Source: an uncultured Colwellia sp.
GTDB taxonomy: Bacteria; Pseudomonadota; Gammaproteobacteria; Enterobacterales; Alteromonadaceae
Reading direction: 5' to 3'
Assembly: GCA_913062815.1 (NCBI GenBank)
Contig: CAJXWZ010000013.1
Coordinates: 1-64,000, forward strand
DNA: 64,000 nt
The stretch's first letter is position 1, and every line of letters starts with the position of its first letter. This document shows positions 45,703-55,586 of the stretch, in pieces. A program made the translations under genes and the position numbers. The notes under the pieces were generated by a model that was not told the origin of the DNA, made no database searches, and worked only from the letters and a program-made list of their open reading frames with translations.

Positions 45703-46257
45703 CTATGTTGAGTTTTTTAGCTGAATAATTATTTTTTGCTCTATCTCTAGTAGTAAGTCGAGAATATCGGCCACACCGATAAAAAAGCCAAAACAATCTT
45801 CACCATCAAGCTTATTGTCAGTGCCTTTGGTATTATGTTCAATTATAGCACTACGCCATTTGGCGGGATGTGCAGGCTCTTTTTTATTAAATTGAAATTT
45901 ATTCAAATGTGAAGAAGCATTGCGAATATGCCTGAAAAATTCAAATTCCGGTGAGCCATCATTATAATTTTTCACAGATTCATAAGCGGTATTCGCTAAC
46001 ATCATGCAGCAAGAAGCGATATGCTTGCTTTTATTTATATCGCCGTTGAGTGCTTGTGTTCTTAATTGAAAAGGGGCTAAATGCTTAGCTTTTGAATAGG
46101 CTCCAGGGAAGCTTAATATTTGATCAGCGGTTTTGTATATATCTACCTGCTCTTCGAAAATCACTGGACAACCACACAACGAAATAGAAAAACTTGAAAC
46201 TAGATCATAAAAGAATAAGTTTTTATCAAATTCATGGGATTTAACTTCTACGATCAT
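45703..46257 (-). CDS. HEPN-like protein, unknown
   Basis: A 184-residue, mostly helical protein. The segment FFRHIRNASSHLNKF contains R112-N113-x3-H117, the RNxxxH pattern of HEPN domains, and the context (helix, LANTAYESVKNY, then a long C-terminal helix) fits the pEK499_p136-like HEPN group. HEPN proteins are often RNases in toxin-antitoxin or defence systems, but some are structural. No nucleotidyltransferase antitoxin lies next to it. It sits 57 bp downstream of the polysaccharide deacetylase gene. Confidence 0.6.
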   Translation of the reverse strand: MIVEVKSHEFDKNLFFYDLVSSFSISLCGCPVIFEEQVDIYKTADQILSFPGAYSKAKHLAPFQLRTQALNGDINKSKHIASCCMMLANTAYESVKNYNDGSPEFEFFRHIRNASSHLNKFQFNKKEPAHPAKWRSAIIEHNTKGTDNKLDGEDCFGFFIGVADILDLLLEIEQKIIIQLKNST

Positions 46258-46314
46258 TTTATGCGGTCCTTCGTTAACTCTAATTTAGCTTGTTATTAGA
46301 CTGTGACCTAAATT

Positions 46315-47103
46315 TCATTCTTGATTATTACTGATATGCAAGCTTATATTACGAAACGTATCTACCCAGTATAGTTCGCTGTTATCAGCTAAAAATTTTA
46401 CCAATTTGGCGTGAGCATCCTCGCTAACGCTAAGATGATCACCACCTATACCATGAAAAGTAAAATTAACCATAGTACCGTAGTTAGCGGCCCGTTTTAC
46501 ATAAGAAATTAATTGTTCCCCAGAAATATTGCTTGGAGCAATTACACTTACATTTTTAATATCAAAACCTGTCATGCTAGTTTCAATACCTCCAACTCTA
46601 CTTTTGATTCCGGTAAATAAGTGCTTTATAGCTTCATGATAATTCTTACCGTTTGCAAAAGCATCACCACAAGGCAGAGTAAATGTTCTATGACTTTGTT
46701 TATCAAGCTGATGTAATTGCTTGTTGGCTTCAATAATTTCATTGATTAGTTTCGAGAGCGGTATATTGTCTAAATCGTTACCAGCGCTCACCCATTCTCT
46801 GTTTGCTTTTGCACCACTGCAAGCATGATTAATAGTATGATTGCCTAATTCATGCCCTTGCATTGCGATTGTTTGCCATTCATTTATCCTTTGCTTGTAG
46901 GCCGAAGAAGACAGTGATAAATAAAAGCTGCCCTTTAAATTGTACTTATTTAATGTTGGAATGGCATTGTCAAGCTGGCTATGTAAAGCATCATCATAAG
47001 ATAGGCTTACCGCAGCCCTAGCATTATTTGGCCATGGATAGCTTTGGGCAGCTAAAGCCGTATTCAGTGAAAGCAATATAAGGCTTGCTGCTATTAGTCT
47101 CAA
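46315..47103 (-). CDS. Secreted polysaccharide deacetylase (CE4/NodB-type)
   Basis: A 262-residue protein with a signal peptide (ending TALA) and the NodB fold: SYDDA with D37/D38 (catalytic and metal-binding) and H89-TIN-H93 (zinc ligands in GHELGNHTINH), then FTLPCGDAF and VNFTFHGIGGDH near the end. Removes N- or O-acetyl groups from polysaccharides. Only two bases follow the halogenase-like gene, so both are translated from one mRNA of the sugar locus. Confidence 0.87.
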   Translation of the reverse strand: MRLIAASLILLSLNTALAAQSYPWPNNARAAVSLSYDDALHSQLDNAIPTLNKYNLKGSFYLSLSSSAYKQRINEWQTIAMQGHELGNHTINHACSGAKANREWVSAGNDLDNIPLSKLINEIIEANKQLHQLDKQSHRTFTLPCGDAFANGKNYHEAIKHLFTGIKSRVGGIETSMTGFDIKNVSVIAPSNISGEQLISYVKRAANYGTMVNFTFHGIGGDHLSVSEDAHAKLVKFLADNSELYWVDTFRNISLHISNNQE

Positions 47104-47105
47104 AA

Positions 47106-48584
47106 TTATGCCTTACAAAATCGGTCGATAAAGGTTGCATGAGGCGGTAATTGATTAACTGTTCCATCGATATTTTCTTTAATATGAGCTAGAAAACGTT
47201 TTAGTTCATCACTACTCATATTGTCAACAATAGGGTGATAGCTTTCAGGTATTATGCCTTGCCCAATCATTACCTGCATCCATGAGTCATCAAACAGTTC
47301 ATTATTTTTTCTAAATACGCGCCCAGTTTCTCTAAACAACTGTATTCGGTGAGCAAGTGCTGGTGGTATTTGCATATTACGACAATGGCGCCAGAAAGGG
47401 CTGTCATCTCGATTAGTGACTTTATAATGTAATACAATGAAGTCACGGGTGGTTTCGGTATCAAACTTTGTTTGTAGGTTGAATTCATCAATCTCAGTTT
47501 GTTTTATACCTGTGTGCGGGAACATCCGTAACAATCTAACAATTGATTGTTGAATAAGATGAATACTAGTGGACTCTAATGGCTCTAAGAAACCACTAGA
47601 TAAGCCAACAGCTATACAATTTTTATTCCAATGCTTTCGTCTTGTTCCTGTGCGATATTTTATTTTCAAAGGCTTAGTAATTCTTTTACCTTCAAGATTA
47701 CCTTCTAATTTTGCTAATGCATCATCATCTGAGACAAATTTACTGCAATACACCATACCATTTCCCACTCTGTGCTGTAACGGAATGCGCCATTGCCAAC
47801 CAAAATCGTGAGCAATCGAGCGAGTATAAGGTTTGGGCTCTTCAACGGATTCTGTTTGGATGGCTATAGCTGAATCGCAAGGTAACCAATGTGACCAGTC
47901 TTCAAAACCGGTGTGTAATGCACCTTCTATTAATAATGCTCTTTGCCCTGTACAGTCGAGGAACAAGTCCCCCTTAACTTCTTTACCAGACTCCAACGTT
48001 AATGACGAAATAAAATTAGTGTCGTGATTAATATTTACCGAATTTATTTTGCCTTCTATACGGTTAACGCCATGCGCTTCACTCATTTTTCGTAAAAATT
48101 TACCATAGCGAGTGGCATCAATATGATAGGCATAATTCAAACCATTATTGGGTAATTGGGCAAACTTTTCTTTACTCGCCGCAGCTTGTTCTAAACAGTA
48201 GTCACCAAAGTCTGATGCGACTCCTTGTTGTCTTCCTTTTAACCAAAAATGTTGAAAGCCTGCAGCCCAGCAATCTTTACCAGTAATGCCAAAGGCATGA
48301 AGGTAATCTTCATTTTTATTACGCCAGTTTTCAAAACTAATACCGAGTTTAAAAGTACCATGGGTTGCTTTTAGAAAATCAGCTTCGTTTATATTGAGTA
48401 ATTGATGAAAATACTGCAGGGTAGGTATGGTGGCTTCGCCAACACCAACAGTAGCAATGTCGTCTGACTCAACTAAAGTAATGTTTAAATTTTTACCTAA
48501 AGTTTTAGAAAGAGCAGCCGCTGCCATCCAACCGGCAGTACCGCCACCGGCAATAACTACATTTTGTATTTTTTCAGTGTTCAT
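47106..48584 (-). CDS. Tryptophan-halogenase-family flavoprotein 1
   Basis: A 492-residue FAD-type protein of PF04820. It keeps the GGGTAGW dinucleotide loop, the WxWxIP motif (WQWRIP), lysine K79 in GTFKLGISF (same number as catalytic Lys79 of PrnA) and the glutamate in SGFLEPLESTSI. So halogenase chemistry is possible, but members in TonB-receptor sugar loci have no shown halogenation role. Fourth downstream of the TonB-dependent receptor. Confidence 0.88.
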   Translation of the reverse strand: MNTEKIQNVVIAGGGTAGWMAAAALSKTLGKNLNITLVESDDIATVGVGEATIPTLQYFHQLLNINEADFLKATHGTFKLGISFENWRNKNEDYLHAFGITGKDCWAAGFQHFWLKGRQQGVASDFGDYCLEQAAASKEKFAQLPNNGLNYAYHIDATRYGKFLRKMSEAHGVNRIEGKINSVNINHDTNFISSLTLESGKEVKGDLFLDCTGQRALLIEGALHTGFEDWSHWLPCDSAIAIQTESVEEPKPYTRSIAHDFGWQWRIPLQHRVGNGMVYCSKFVSDDDALAKLEGNLEGKRITKPLKIKYRTGTRRKHWNKNCIAVGLSSGFLEPLESTSIHLIQQSIVRLLRMFPHTGIKQTEIDEFNLQTKFDTETTRDFIVLHYKVTNRDDSPFWRHCRNMQIPPALAHRIQLFRETGRVFRKNNELFDDSWMQVMIGQGIIPESYHPIVDNMSSDELKRFLAHIKENIDGTVNQLPPHATFIDRFCKA

Positions 48585-48634
48585 AATAAACCCATTGTTA
48601 ATAGTTTAATCTCTTGAGTGCATAAGGCTGATGC

Positions 48635-49669
48635 CTAGCGGTTGAGTTTGTTTAAAAGCATTGATCTTATTTGTCTCGCAATATGATCATCTGTTGGCTT
48701 TAACACACCAAGACGCTGCTTTGGTATGTGTGATAGTGCCGTTTCATCAGGGTTAAAAATATAGAATTTGAATACATCAAACCAAGCGTCTTTTTGTGCT
48801 TTAGGTAACTCTTTAATATTTAATAATGCATGTAACAGTGCGTCCATCGGTGCGCCCATATGTGCTGAATTAGTCTGCCACCAATAATTAACGAGGATAT
48901 TTAATTTACTTAACCCTTCAACATGGTGCCACCACATGCTCGGTAAAAACAAAGAGTCTCCAGGCCCTAGTTCGGCAACTTGTGCATTGGCTAACGCGGT
49001 TGCAAACTTTGGATGTTTGATAAAATCCACTTGATGAAAGTCTACTAGGCTAATGGCTTGACCTGCAGGGTTAAAATCTAATGGCCCTAAATACAGGTTT
49101 TCAATTTGATTTGGCGGGAATAAGGTGAATCTTCGCTTACCTGCAATACAACAAGCAATATTGTTTGGAGTATCATGGTGAGCAGCAATGCGACTTTGAT
49201 TACCAAGCCAAATACTCACAAGAGGTTTATGCTGGGCTAGGGCAGCTAAGTCATTGGTTGCTCTAAAATTGGGTAATAACTTGTCTACAGGTGTAGAACC
49301 AATATACCTTGAAACTGGATTTTCATCGTTGAAAGCAGCTAATACCTGCTGTAGGAAAACATCAAGCTGGGCAGGTTCTTTGGTGAAGTTTAACTGAGTG
49401 AAATCATTGCTATAAAACAATCGACCTTTGTTTTCAGGCGAACTGACTCCTGCACCTGTGGTCATGCCTTGATAGTATTGTTCAAGGTAGCTACAAACCT
49501 GTTCAGGTGAAGACTTGGCTGCTTGTACTACTGGCCAGTTGCTGACTAAATTCTTTAATATAATAGGCTCAGTAGAAGACAATACCGATGATGGAATGTC
49601 CTCAGGGGTGCAGTAATCTAATACTTTAACCTTGGTCATATCTGAAAATATATCAGTGATGGTATTCAC
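48635..49669 (-). CDS. Cupin-like (JmjC-type, cupin_8) protein
   Basis: A 344-residue protein of the Fe(II)/2-oxoglutarate hydroxylase-like cupin_8 group: EPIILKNLVSNWPVV at the start, a facial-triad HxD in AAHHDTPNN, GKRRFTLFPP, and the distal histidine in PSMWWHHVEGL. Could hydroxylate a protein or small molecule. It is placed between the SapC and halogenase-like genes, a grouping common in TonB-receptor loci. Confidence 0.87.
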   Translation of the reverse strand: MNTITDIFSDMTKVKVLDYCTPEDIPSSVLSSTEPIILKNLVSNWPVVQAAKSSPEQVCSYLEQYYQGMTTGAGVSSPENKGRLFYSNDFTQLNFTKEPAQLDVFLQQVLAAFNDENPVSRYIGSTPVDKLLPNFRATNDLAALAQHKPLVSIWLGNQSRIAAHHDTPNNIACCIAGKRRFTLFPPNQIENLYLGPLDFNPAGQAISLVDFHQVDFIKHPKFATALANAQVAELGPGDSLFLPSMWWHHVEGLSKLNILVNYWWQTNSAHMGAPMDALLHALLNIKELPKAQKDAWFDVFKFYIFNPDETALSHIPKQRLGVLKPTDDHIARQIRSMLLNKLNR

Positions 49670-49707
49670 CTCGTAAACTTTCTCTTAGCTTGAAAACCTT
49701 GCTTGAT

Positions 49708-50433
49708 TTAACGGCTAACAGTTTCTTTTTTCTGTATTAAACTATTTATATTGGCATGAGAAGCAATGACCATATAAATCAACATCAATAATCCTGATTT
49801 GTTTAATTTTTCAAGTTGCTCACCCGATAAATTAGCTAACTTATCTTCATTTATGGTATGAAAGCCTGACAAGCGGTTATTAGAGCCATCATTTAGCTGA
49901 ATATCAAGATTAAATGGTTCAAATAAATCTAATTCCTTTACCGTATTCATAAATAACTCATTCGTTGCTTTTGAATCGTGTATCGCTTTCAGCATAGAGC
50001 TAATTTTATTGATATATTCTGAGTTACCGCCATGGGGTAAAAATATATCACTACCTTGCTCTTTACTAACGCGAGGGTGGTCTAAATCAAGATGGATGAC
50101 AGGTGATTCAATACTTTCACCATTTTCTACTTGTGACTGGTGGCCTATTAGAAAAGGCTCTCTTTCTACCATTAAAGGGATATAACTCGCTTGCCAGCCG
50201 CCATTGGATAAATACAGGTTTTCTTTTTCTTGAAAGCCAAATAAAGCCAGCGCTGTATAATTGTTATTGGTTTCATCTTTATGAAAAAAAATAGGGTAAT
50301 CGGCTTGAGCGTGTTTAAATTCAAAAGGGTAAACAACACTATACATGGTGTTGTTACCGTATTTTTCATCCTTATCCGTGATAATCTTTAAATCTTGATG
50401 TTCGATGTTATTTAATAAAACGTGATTTGTCAT
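49708..50433 (-). CDS. SapC-family protein
   Basis: A 241-residue protein of PF07277 (named after an S-layer-associated protein of Campylobacter): NNTMYSVVYPFEFKHAQADYPIFF-type start, YTALALFGFQEKENLYL and WQASYIPLMVEREPFLIG. Function unproven. No signal peptide. It is regularly found beside tryptophan-halogenase-like and cupin genes in Alteromonadales and Caulobacterales sugar loci. Confidence 0.88.
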   Translation of the reverse strand: MTNHVLLNNIEHQDLKIITDKDEKYGNNTMYSVVYPFEFKHAQADYPIFFHKDETNNNYTALALFGFQEKENLYLSNGGWQASYIPLMVEREPFLIGHQSQVENGESIESPVIHLDLDHPRVSKEQGSDIFLPHGGNSEYINKISSMLKAIHDSKATNELFMNTVKELDLFEPFNLDIQLNDGSNNRLSGFHTINEDKLANLSGEQLEKLNKSGLLMLIYMVIASHANINSLIQKKETVSR

Positions 50434-50494
50434 GTTAACTCCGGATTGTGCTGATAAATTTTTATATGATAGTTTACGGTCAATTATTGCTTTA

Positions 50495-52039
50495 TTAGTT
50501 TTGTGTAATGTAGTCTATTAATTCGCGATTGCTGGGTAAGCCAGCTAAATATCGTTGACATAACCGCTGATTTTCCGCTATATGCTTATTGCAAATATCG
50601 TCATTATCATATCGACGAGTACTTGCTCTTTCTTGCGTCACAAAGCCCATACCATAAAGAATGTATTGATAACTTGCTGCAGGAAAAATCTCTTCTATTT
50701 CGGTAAAATCATTAAAGCTAGGCTCTTGATATTGCCATAAGGCTAATAGCTGTTTTAATCGTGCAGGTATAGATGAATCGGCTCTATTATCTTGCCAATA
50801 ACGGCTATCATTTCGCTTACTTAATACATAGTGTAGTTTTAGAAACTCAATAATTCTCTGCCATCGATACAGAAATCGTTTATTAAAGCGCGCTTCAGTA
50901 ATGTGCATGATGCTTTGATGAGCGGGTAATTCTTTAGCAATCATTTTGGCCGACAATTCAACTAAAGCAAGAGCTGAGGCTTCGAGTGGTTCGATAAACC
51001 CTGCAGCCATACCGACAGCGACACAATTCTTATGCCAAAATTTCTCTCGATGACCTGGGTTGAAAGTAAGCTGTCTAAACTCGATGTCTACTAGTTGATT
51101 GGGTGTTAAGCTTTGACGTAGATAGTCTTTTAAGGCAATTTCAGCACTTATATCGTCAATATACTCACTGGCAAAAGTATAACCAACACCTCTTCGTGTC
51201 GGCAGGCCAATATCCCAAATCCACCCTGCTTGTTGGGCTGTAGATATAGTATGTGAATTTATTGGTGCATTTACAGAAGAATAGGGCACTTGAGCAGCGA
51301 TGGCACTATCGTTAAATAAGATATCTTTTTTACTGATAAATGGAATTTTATAATGTCCGTCAATCAATAATGCATGGCTACCTGAACAATCTATAAATAA
51401 CTCGCCGGTTAACTTACTGTGATTTGTAGTAGCAATACTTTCAATAGCACCGGTACTATCAGGTTTTATATCAGTGACATGCTCATGTATATGTATAACA
51501 CCAAGCTTTTCACAGCAATGTTTTTGTAATAGCGCAGAGAATTTTGCCGCATTTAAATGGTAGCCATAATTAGCGACAGCGGCAAATTCTGGTGTTTGTT
51601 TTTGTTTAGGGGCACAACCATGATCGCATAAATGGGGTTGAAAACTGATGGCATGAGCAAAAGGGACGTTACGGTTGTTTTGATACCAATGGCCTGAAAT
51701 ATTTGATTGACCAAAGCCCTGTGGCGCAACAAAGGGGTGATAATAGCTGTCGTTTTTACTGCCATCAACCCAACCAACAAATTGTGATCCTTGTTTAAAG
51801 GAAGCGTCACAGCATTGAATAAACTCGTGCTCTGAAAGACCAATAGTTTGCAGTGTATTTCGCATAGTAGGCCAAGTGCCTTCACCTACGCCTATTGGAG
51901 AAATATCTGGAGATTCTACTAGGGTGATATTAATACCGTCTGTTGAATTGGCATTATGCTCGGCAGCAATAATACCTGCTGTAAGCCAGCCTGCGCTGCC
52001 ACCACCAACAATAACGATATTTTTAACGGCTTTATTCAT
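50495..52039 (-). CDS. Tryptophan-halogenase-family flavoprotein 2
   Basis: A 514-residue relative of the protein at 47106 but divergent. FAD loop GGGSAGW, K82 in ASFKQGSQF and glutamate in AGFIEPLEASAL are kept, whereas the WxWxIP motif reads WIWDIG. The change of proline to glycine suggests a different reaction from PrnA-type halogenases. First gene behind the TonB-dependent receptor. Confidence 0.87.
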   Translation of the reverse strand: MNKAVKNIVIVGGGSAGWLTAGIIAAEHNANSTDGINITLVESPDISPIGVGEGTWPTMRNTLQTIGLSEHEFIQCCDASFKQGSQFVGWVDGSKNDSYYHPFVAPQGFGQSNISGHWYQNNRNVPFAHAISFQPHLCDHGCAPKQKQTPEFAAVANYGYHLNAAKFSALLQKHCCEKLGVIHIHEHVTDIKPDSTGAIESIATTNHSKLTGELFIDCSGSHALLIDGHYKIPFISKKDILFNDSAIAAQVPYSSVNAPINSHTISTAQQAGWIWDIGLPTRRGVGYTFASEYIDDISAEIALKDYLRQSLTPNQLVDIEFRQLTFNPGHREKFWHKNCVAVGMAAGFIEPLEASALALVELSAKMIAKELPAHQSIMHITEARFNKRFLYRWQRIIEFLKLHYVLSKRNDSRYWQDNRADSSIPARLKQLLALWQYQEPSFNDFTEIEEIFPAASYQYILYGMGFVTQERASTRRYDNDDICNKHIAENQRLCQRYLAGLPSNRELIDYITQN

Positions 52040-52179
52040 AACAGTGTTTCATTAATTAGACCAAATACTTAATTAATAACTTTAAAGTGTCGTGCTACTA
52101 GATTACACAAAAATTTATAAATGTGGTGACTTTTCCAGTCAATTTTTTTGTCTTTATTTTTATCCATTTTACTGAGGTT

Positions 52180-52214
52180 TAAAAAGCGAAGCTGCAAATT
52201 ACTGCAGCTTCGCT
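52180..52214 (-). terminator. Terminator downstream of the TonB-dependent receptor
   Basis: A perfect 12-bp inverted repeat AGCGAAGCTGCA / TGCAGCTTCGCT with a 6-base loop; on the minus strand it is followed by TTTTT. Located 62 bp after the receptor stop and before halogenase 2, so it would attenuate read-through into the downstream genes. Confidence 0.82.
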
Positions 52215-52220
52215 GTTGCA

Positions 52221-52260
52221 AGCAAACTAATTCAAATGATGTACATTGAACTGGTTTGCT
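52221..52260 (-). repeat. Second stem-loop after the receptor gene
   Basis: AGCAAAC...TTCAA pairs with TTGAA...GTTTGCT around a 10-base loop, with a 3-base internal mismatch. It sits between the receptor stop and the terminator and may stabilise the receptor mRNA 3' end. Confidence 0.5.
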
Positions 52261-52275
52261 TATGCAAAACCTTTA

Positions 52276-55263
52276 CTAGAACTTATAACGTAAACCAAGG
52301 TTATATCTAGCACCTGTTTGCTGGATATTTTTAGTCATTAATATATGACGTCCATAGCTACGTGATATTTCATCAGTTAAGTTGATAGCTTCAGCGAATA
52401 ATGTAAGGTTGTCGTTATACTCGTAACTTACATTAGCATCCCATTGACCGTAGTCTTCGGTATATACTGGGTTTGAACCTTGACCATCATGTAAATGGGC
52501 TAGGAAGTCATCACGCCAGTTGTACGCTATACGAACTTGAATACCATCTTTATCGTAAAAACCAACAAAGTTAGCTGAGTCACTTACACCTAGTAGTGGT
52601 GTAACACCGTCTTCAGAAGCATTATCATATTCAATATCGCTATCAACAACAGTGAAGTTAATCATAGTACCAAAACCAGACTCACCAAATAAATGTTGCA
52701 CAGCAAACTCAAGACCATTAACTTTATTGCTACCTTGGTTTACCGGTTGACTAAACTCAACAGCAACTAAATCATTGTGGGCAGTAGAGCCCCAAATTTG
52801 TGCCATAGCACCACCTGGTACCGCAGGAATAATAGATGGGTCATTAGGGTAGGTTGCAATAATATAAGCTCGAATTGCTTCACTGTTAGATGCATCTCCA
52901 CCTGTTGCTGCAACCGCTTCTTGGAAACGAGCACCAGAGGCTGGATGAGCAGCATTATACGGAGATTCAGTAACCTCCATAGAGCCGATAACATTCTCAA
53001 CATCTTTTTGGAAGAAACCTACAGAAACATAACTCGCATCACCGTAATAGTATTCTACTGATACATCAATGTTAGTAGATTCTACTGGTAATAAACCTGT
53101 ATTGCCTCGGTTACCAGTTGCAATACCGTTAGTACGCACTTCACTTAATTCGCTACCAGCGGTTAAGTTACCGTAACCTGCACGCGTTAATGTTTCAGAG
53201 TAAGATGCTCTGATGATTAAGTCATCCATTACTTCAATATCAAAATCGATATTTGGTAAGAAGTAATCGTAGCTACCCGTGTCTTCGAAGAACAATGCAT
53301 CACTACGAACAATCTCAAATTCGTTAGTAGAAACCCAACCAAGGCTAGTAACGTCAGGAAGTAAGGTATTAGCCGTTACATCAGTATTTTCATAACGAAG
53401 ACCTAATGATAAGCTAGCTGGCATTTCACCGATTTCGAAAGCTAAATTAGCTTGAACATAAGCACTCGTTGTTGCTTCTTCAGTACGTCTATCCGTGGTG
53501 AATTCACTCGGTGCACAAATAGTATTGCCACATGGCCACTTGTCTGGATCCGTTGGGTCGCCGTATAAGTCGCCCACTAAGTCAGCAATAGTATTGAAAT
53601 CAACAGCCCAAAAAGCGTTGATCATATTGCTATGATCGCCAGGCATATTATCAAAGCGATCAACGATAGTTGACTGGCTATCCAATAGCATTTGATCATT
53701 GATATCATCAGCAGAGCCAGTACCACCCCAGTTAGGACGTTCAGCCATAGCAAAAGCACTGCGGTTATCAGTAACGTTATGACCGATACCAAAATCAATG
53801 CTTTCTACAATGCCATCATCAAATACATAAATACCATCTAATTGCAGTTGTTCTATCTCAGACTTCATATAGCTGTTTCTAAAGCTAGTACCTGTAGTCT
53901 TAACGCCTTCTGGAGTTAAACCATTGGTACCATCAGGAAAAACAACCTCAACAACAGGGAAACCAGATGAGAAATCAACAATAGTTTCTGCACGCGTCCA
54001 TGTCGCCATTTGAATGGTATTACTGTTACCGTAAATACTGTCAGGCTTAGATTCAGCACTTGAGCTATGATAATCTAATTTAAAAGTTAAATTATCAGTC
54101 ATGTTATATTCTAAGTTTAAACCGATTGATTTATTCTCATTAACTTTAGCACTTTGCTCTACTTGGCTAACTAAATCAGATGGACCATCTATATCATGAA
54201 TATATAAAGGTGCGGCAACATTTTCACCGTTTGGATCTGTCCACTGTGAACCAGTTGGCTCACCTGCATAATTTAAACTCATCCATACAGAATGGATATT
54301 TTGATTTAATTCTTCTTCATTTTTTGAGTAGGTATAATCTAACGTTGCGGTTAACTTTTCAACTGGGCGATATTGTAACGTTAATTGGCCGTTAGTACGG
54401 GTACGTTCAACTTCACTAAAACCATATAATACGTTATGTGGTACAGCATAAGTTACGCCATCAGCCGGTACGTTAATTTGATTTGGACCATCACCAACAG
54501 AACCCCAGTCGCCTTCACCACCTGTTTGTGGGCGCCAGCCGTTGTCAATACCAGCACGAGCTGAACCACTTTGACGGTTTTGATAACTACCTGTTATTGC
54601 AATACCAAATTTATCATCATCAAAAGTATTGCTATATAAACCTGAAAGCTCTGGCGTTAACGTGGCACCATCTTGGCTTGATGTGTCATGCACACCCTTA
54701 ACACCAAAAGAAGCTTGCTCACCACCTAAATTTAAAGGCTTTAAAGTAGCTAGATTAATTGTGGCACCGATACCACCGGTTGCAACTGATGCACGACCAG
54801 TTTTATAAACTTCAACTGCACTGATGCCTTCAGAAGCTAAATTAGAAAAGTCGAAAGAGCGTGAATCAGAAGCACTCGTGTCGTTTATGTTTGCTGATGG
54901 CATTTGACGGCCATTCAATGTAACTAAGTTGTAATCTGGACCAAAACCACGAACAGTAACTTTACTACCTTCGCCATTTTCTCTGTCAATTGATACACCT
55001 GTTATACGCTGTAATGATTCAGCTAAGTTTGAGTCAGGGAACTTACCCATATCTTCAGCAGAGATAGCATCGACTACACCAGACGAGCTTCGTTTAATGT
55101 CCATAGACTTAATTAAACTGCTACGAATGCCTGTTACTTCAATAACTTCAATTTTATCATCTGGTGTTGGTTCTTCAGCAGATATAGCAGGCAGTGCAGT
55201 TGCCCCTAATATCATAGACAAGCTTGTCGCTATTCTCGTCTTAGTAAATGTTTTCTGAATCAT
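52276..55263 (-). CDS. TonB-dependent receptor (carbohydrate type)
   Basis: A 995-residue outer-membrane transporter. Signal peptide ending ALPAISA, TonB box region KIEVIEVTGIRSSL, plug domain (SNLAESLQRITGVSIDRENG, VTVRGFGPDYNLVTLNGRQM), then a barrel ending GARYNLGLRYKF with terminal phenylalanine. The IEVTGIRSSL/KSMDIKRSS start is the CUT-type receptor pattern used for plant- or algal-polysaccharide fragments. Two LacI-type operators lie upstream. Confidence 0.95.
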   Translation of the reverse strand: MIQKTFTKTRIATSLSMILGATALPAISAEEPTPDDKIEVIEVTGIRSSLIKSMDIKRSSSGVVDAISAEDMGKFPDSNLAESLQRITGVSIDRENGEGSKVTVRGFGPDYNLVTLNGRQMPSANINDTSASDSRSFDFSNLASEGISAVEVYKTGRASVATGGIGATINLATLKPLNLGGEQASFGVKGVHDTSSQDGATLTPELSGLYSNTFDDDKFGIAITGSYQNRQSGSARAGIDNGWRPQTGGEGDWGSVGDGPNQINVPADGVTYAVPHNVLYGFSEVERTRTNGQLTLQYRPVEKLTATLDYTYSKNEEELNQNIHSVWMSLNYAGEPTGSQWTDPNGENVAAPLYIHDIDGPSDLVSQVEQSAKVNENKSIGLNLEYNMTDNLTFKLDYHSSSAESKPDSIYGNSNTIQMATWTRAETIVDFSSGFPVVEVVFPDGTNGLTPEGVKTTGTSFRNSYMKSEIEQLQLDGIYVFDDGIVESIDFGIGHNVTDNRSAFAMAERPNWGGTGSADDINDQMLLDSQSTIVDRFDNMPGDHSNMINAFWAVDFNTIADLVGDLYGDPTDPDKWPCGNTICAPSEFTTDRRTEEATTSAYVQANLAFEIGEMPASLSLGLRYENTDVTANTLLPDVTSLGWVSTNEFEIVRSDALFFEDTGSYDYFLPNIDFDIEVMDDLIIRASYSETLTRAGYGNLTAGSELSEVRTNGIATGNRGNTGLLPVESTNIDVSVEYYYGDASYVSVGFFQKDVENVIGSMEVTESPYNAAHPASGARFQEAVAATGGDASNSEAIRAYIIATYPNDPSIIPAVPGGAMAQIWGSTAHNDLVAVEFSQPVNQGSNKVNGLEFAVQHLFGESGFGTMINFTVVDSDIEYDNASEDGVTPLLGVSDSANFVGFYDKDGIQVRIAYNWRDDFLAHLHDGQGSNPVYTEDYGQWDANVSYEYNDNLTLFAEAINLTDEISRSYGRHILMTKNIQQTGARYNLGLRYKF

Positions 55264-55310
55264 GTTGTTTCTCCCGGCTTTTACGCCAACTTTTATAATT
55301 ATTTAACAGT

Positions 55311-55324
55311 TGTAAGCGCTTTCA
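55311..55324. promoter_or_regulatory. LacI-type operator 4 (receptor promoter)
   Basis: TGTAAGCGCTTTCA, 48 bp upstream of the receptor start codon; reverse complement of the TGAAAGCGCTTACA form. Confidence 0.78.
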
Positions 55325-55366
55325 TTTATTTTACAAAAAAAAACACTTATTGCAATGGATATTTTA

Positions 55367-55380
55367 TGTAAGCGCTTACA
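55367..55380. promoter_or_regulatory. LacI-type operator 5 (receptor promoter)
   Basis: Perfect palindrome TGTAAGCGCTTACA, 56 bp from operator 4, on the receptor side of the region. Confidence 0.8.
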
Positions 55381-55586
55381 TCTAAGTTATGACAATAATA
55401 AAATAAGATCAATAACTATTTTAAAATAAATTTAAAAAAGTGCATAAGTTTTGGTTGAATATAATTGAATATAATTTGTATATATAAGCTTACACATAAA
55501 TAAAGTGCATATAAACAGTAGGATAGGTGGTTTTCGTTTTATGTTTCCGTTTATTTAGTTGTAATGCTTTTAAATTAAAGTTAAAT

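Noticed and set aside
47106..52039. Halogenated natural-product gene cluster
   Set aside because: No NRPS, PKS, tryptophan-modifying or flavin-reductase genes; the context is a TonB-receptor sugar locus.
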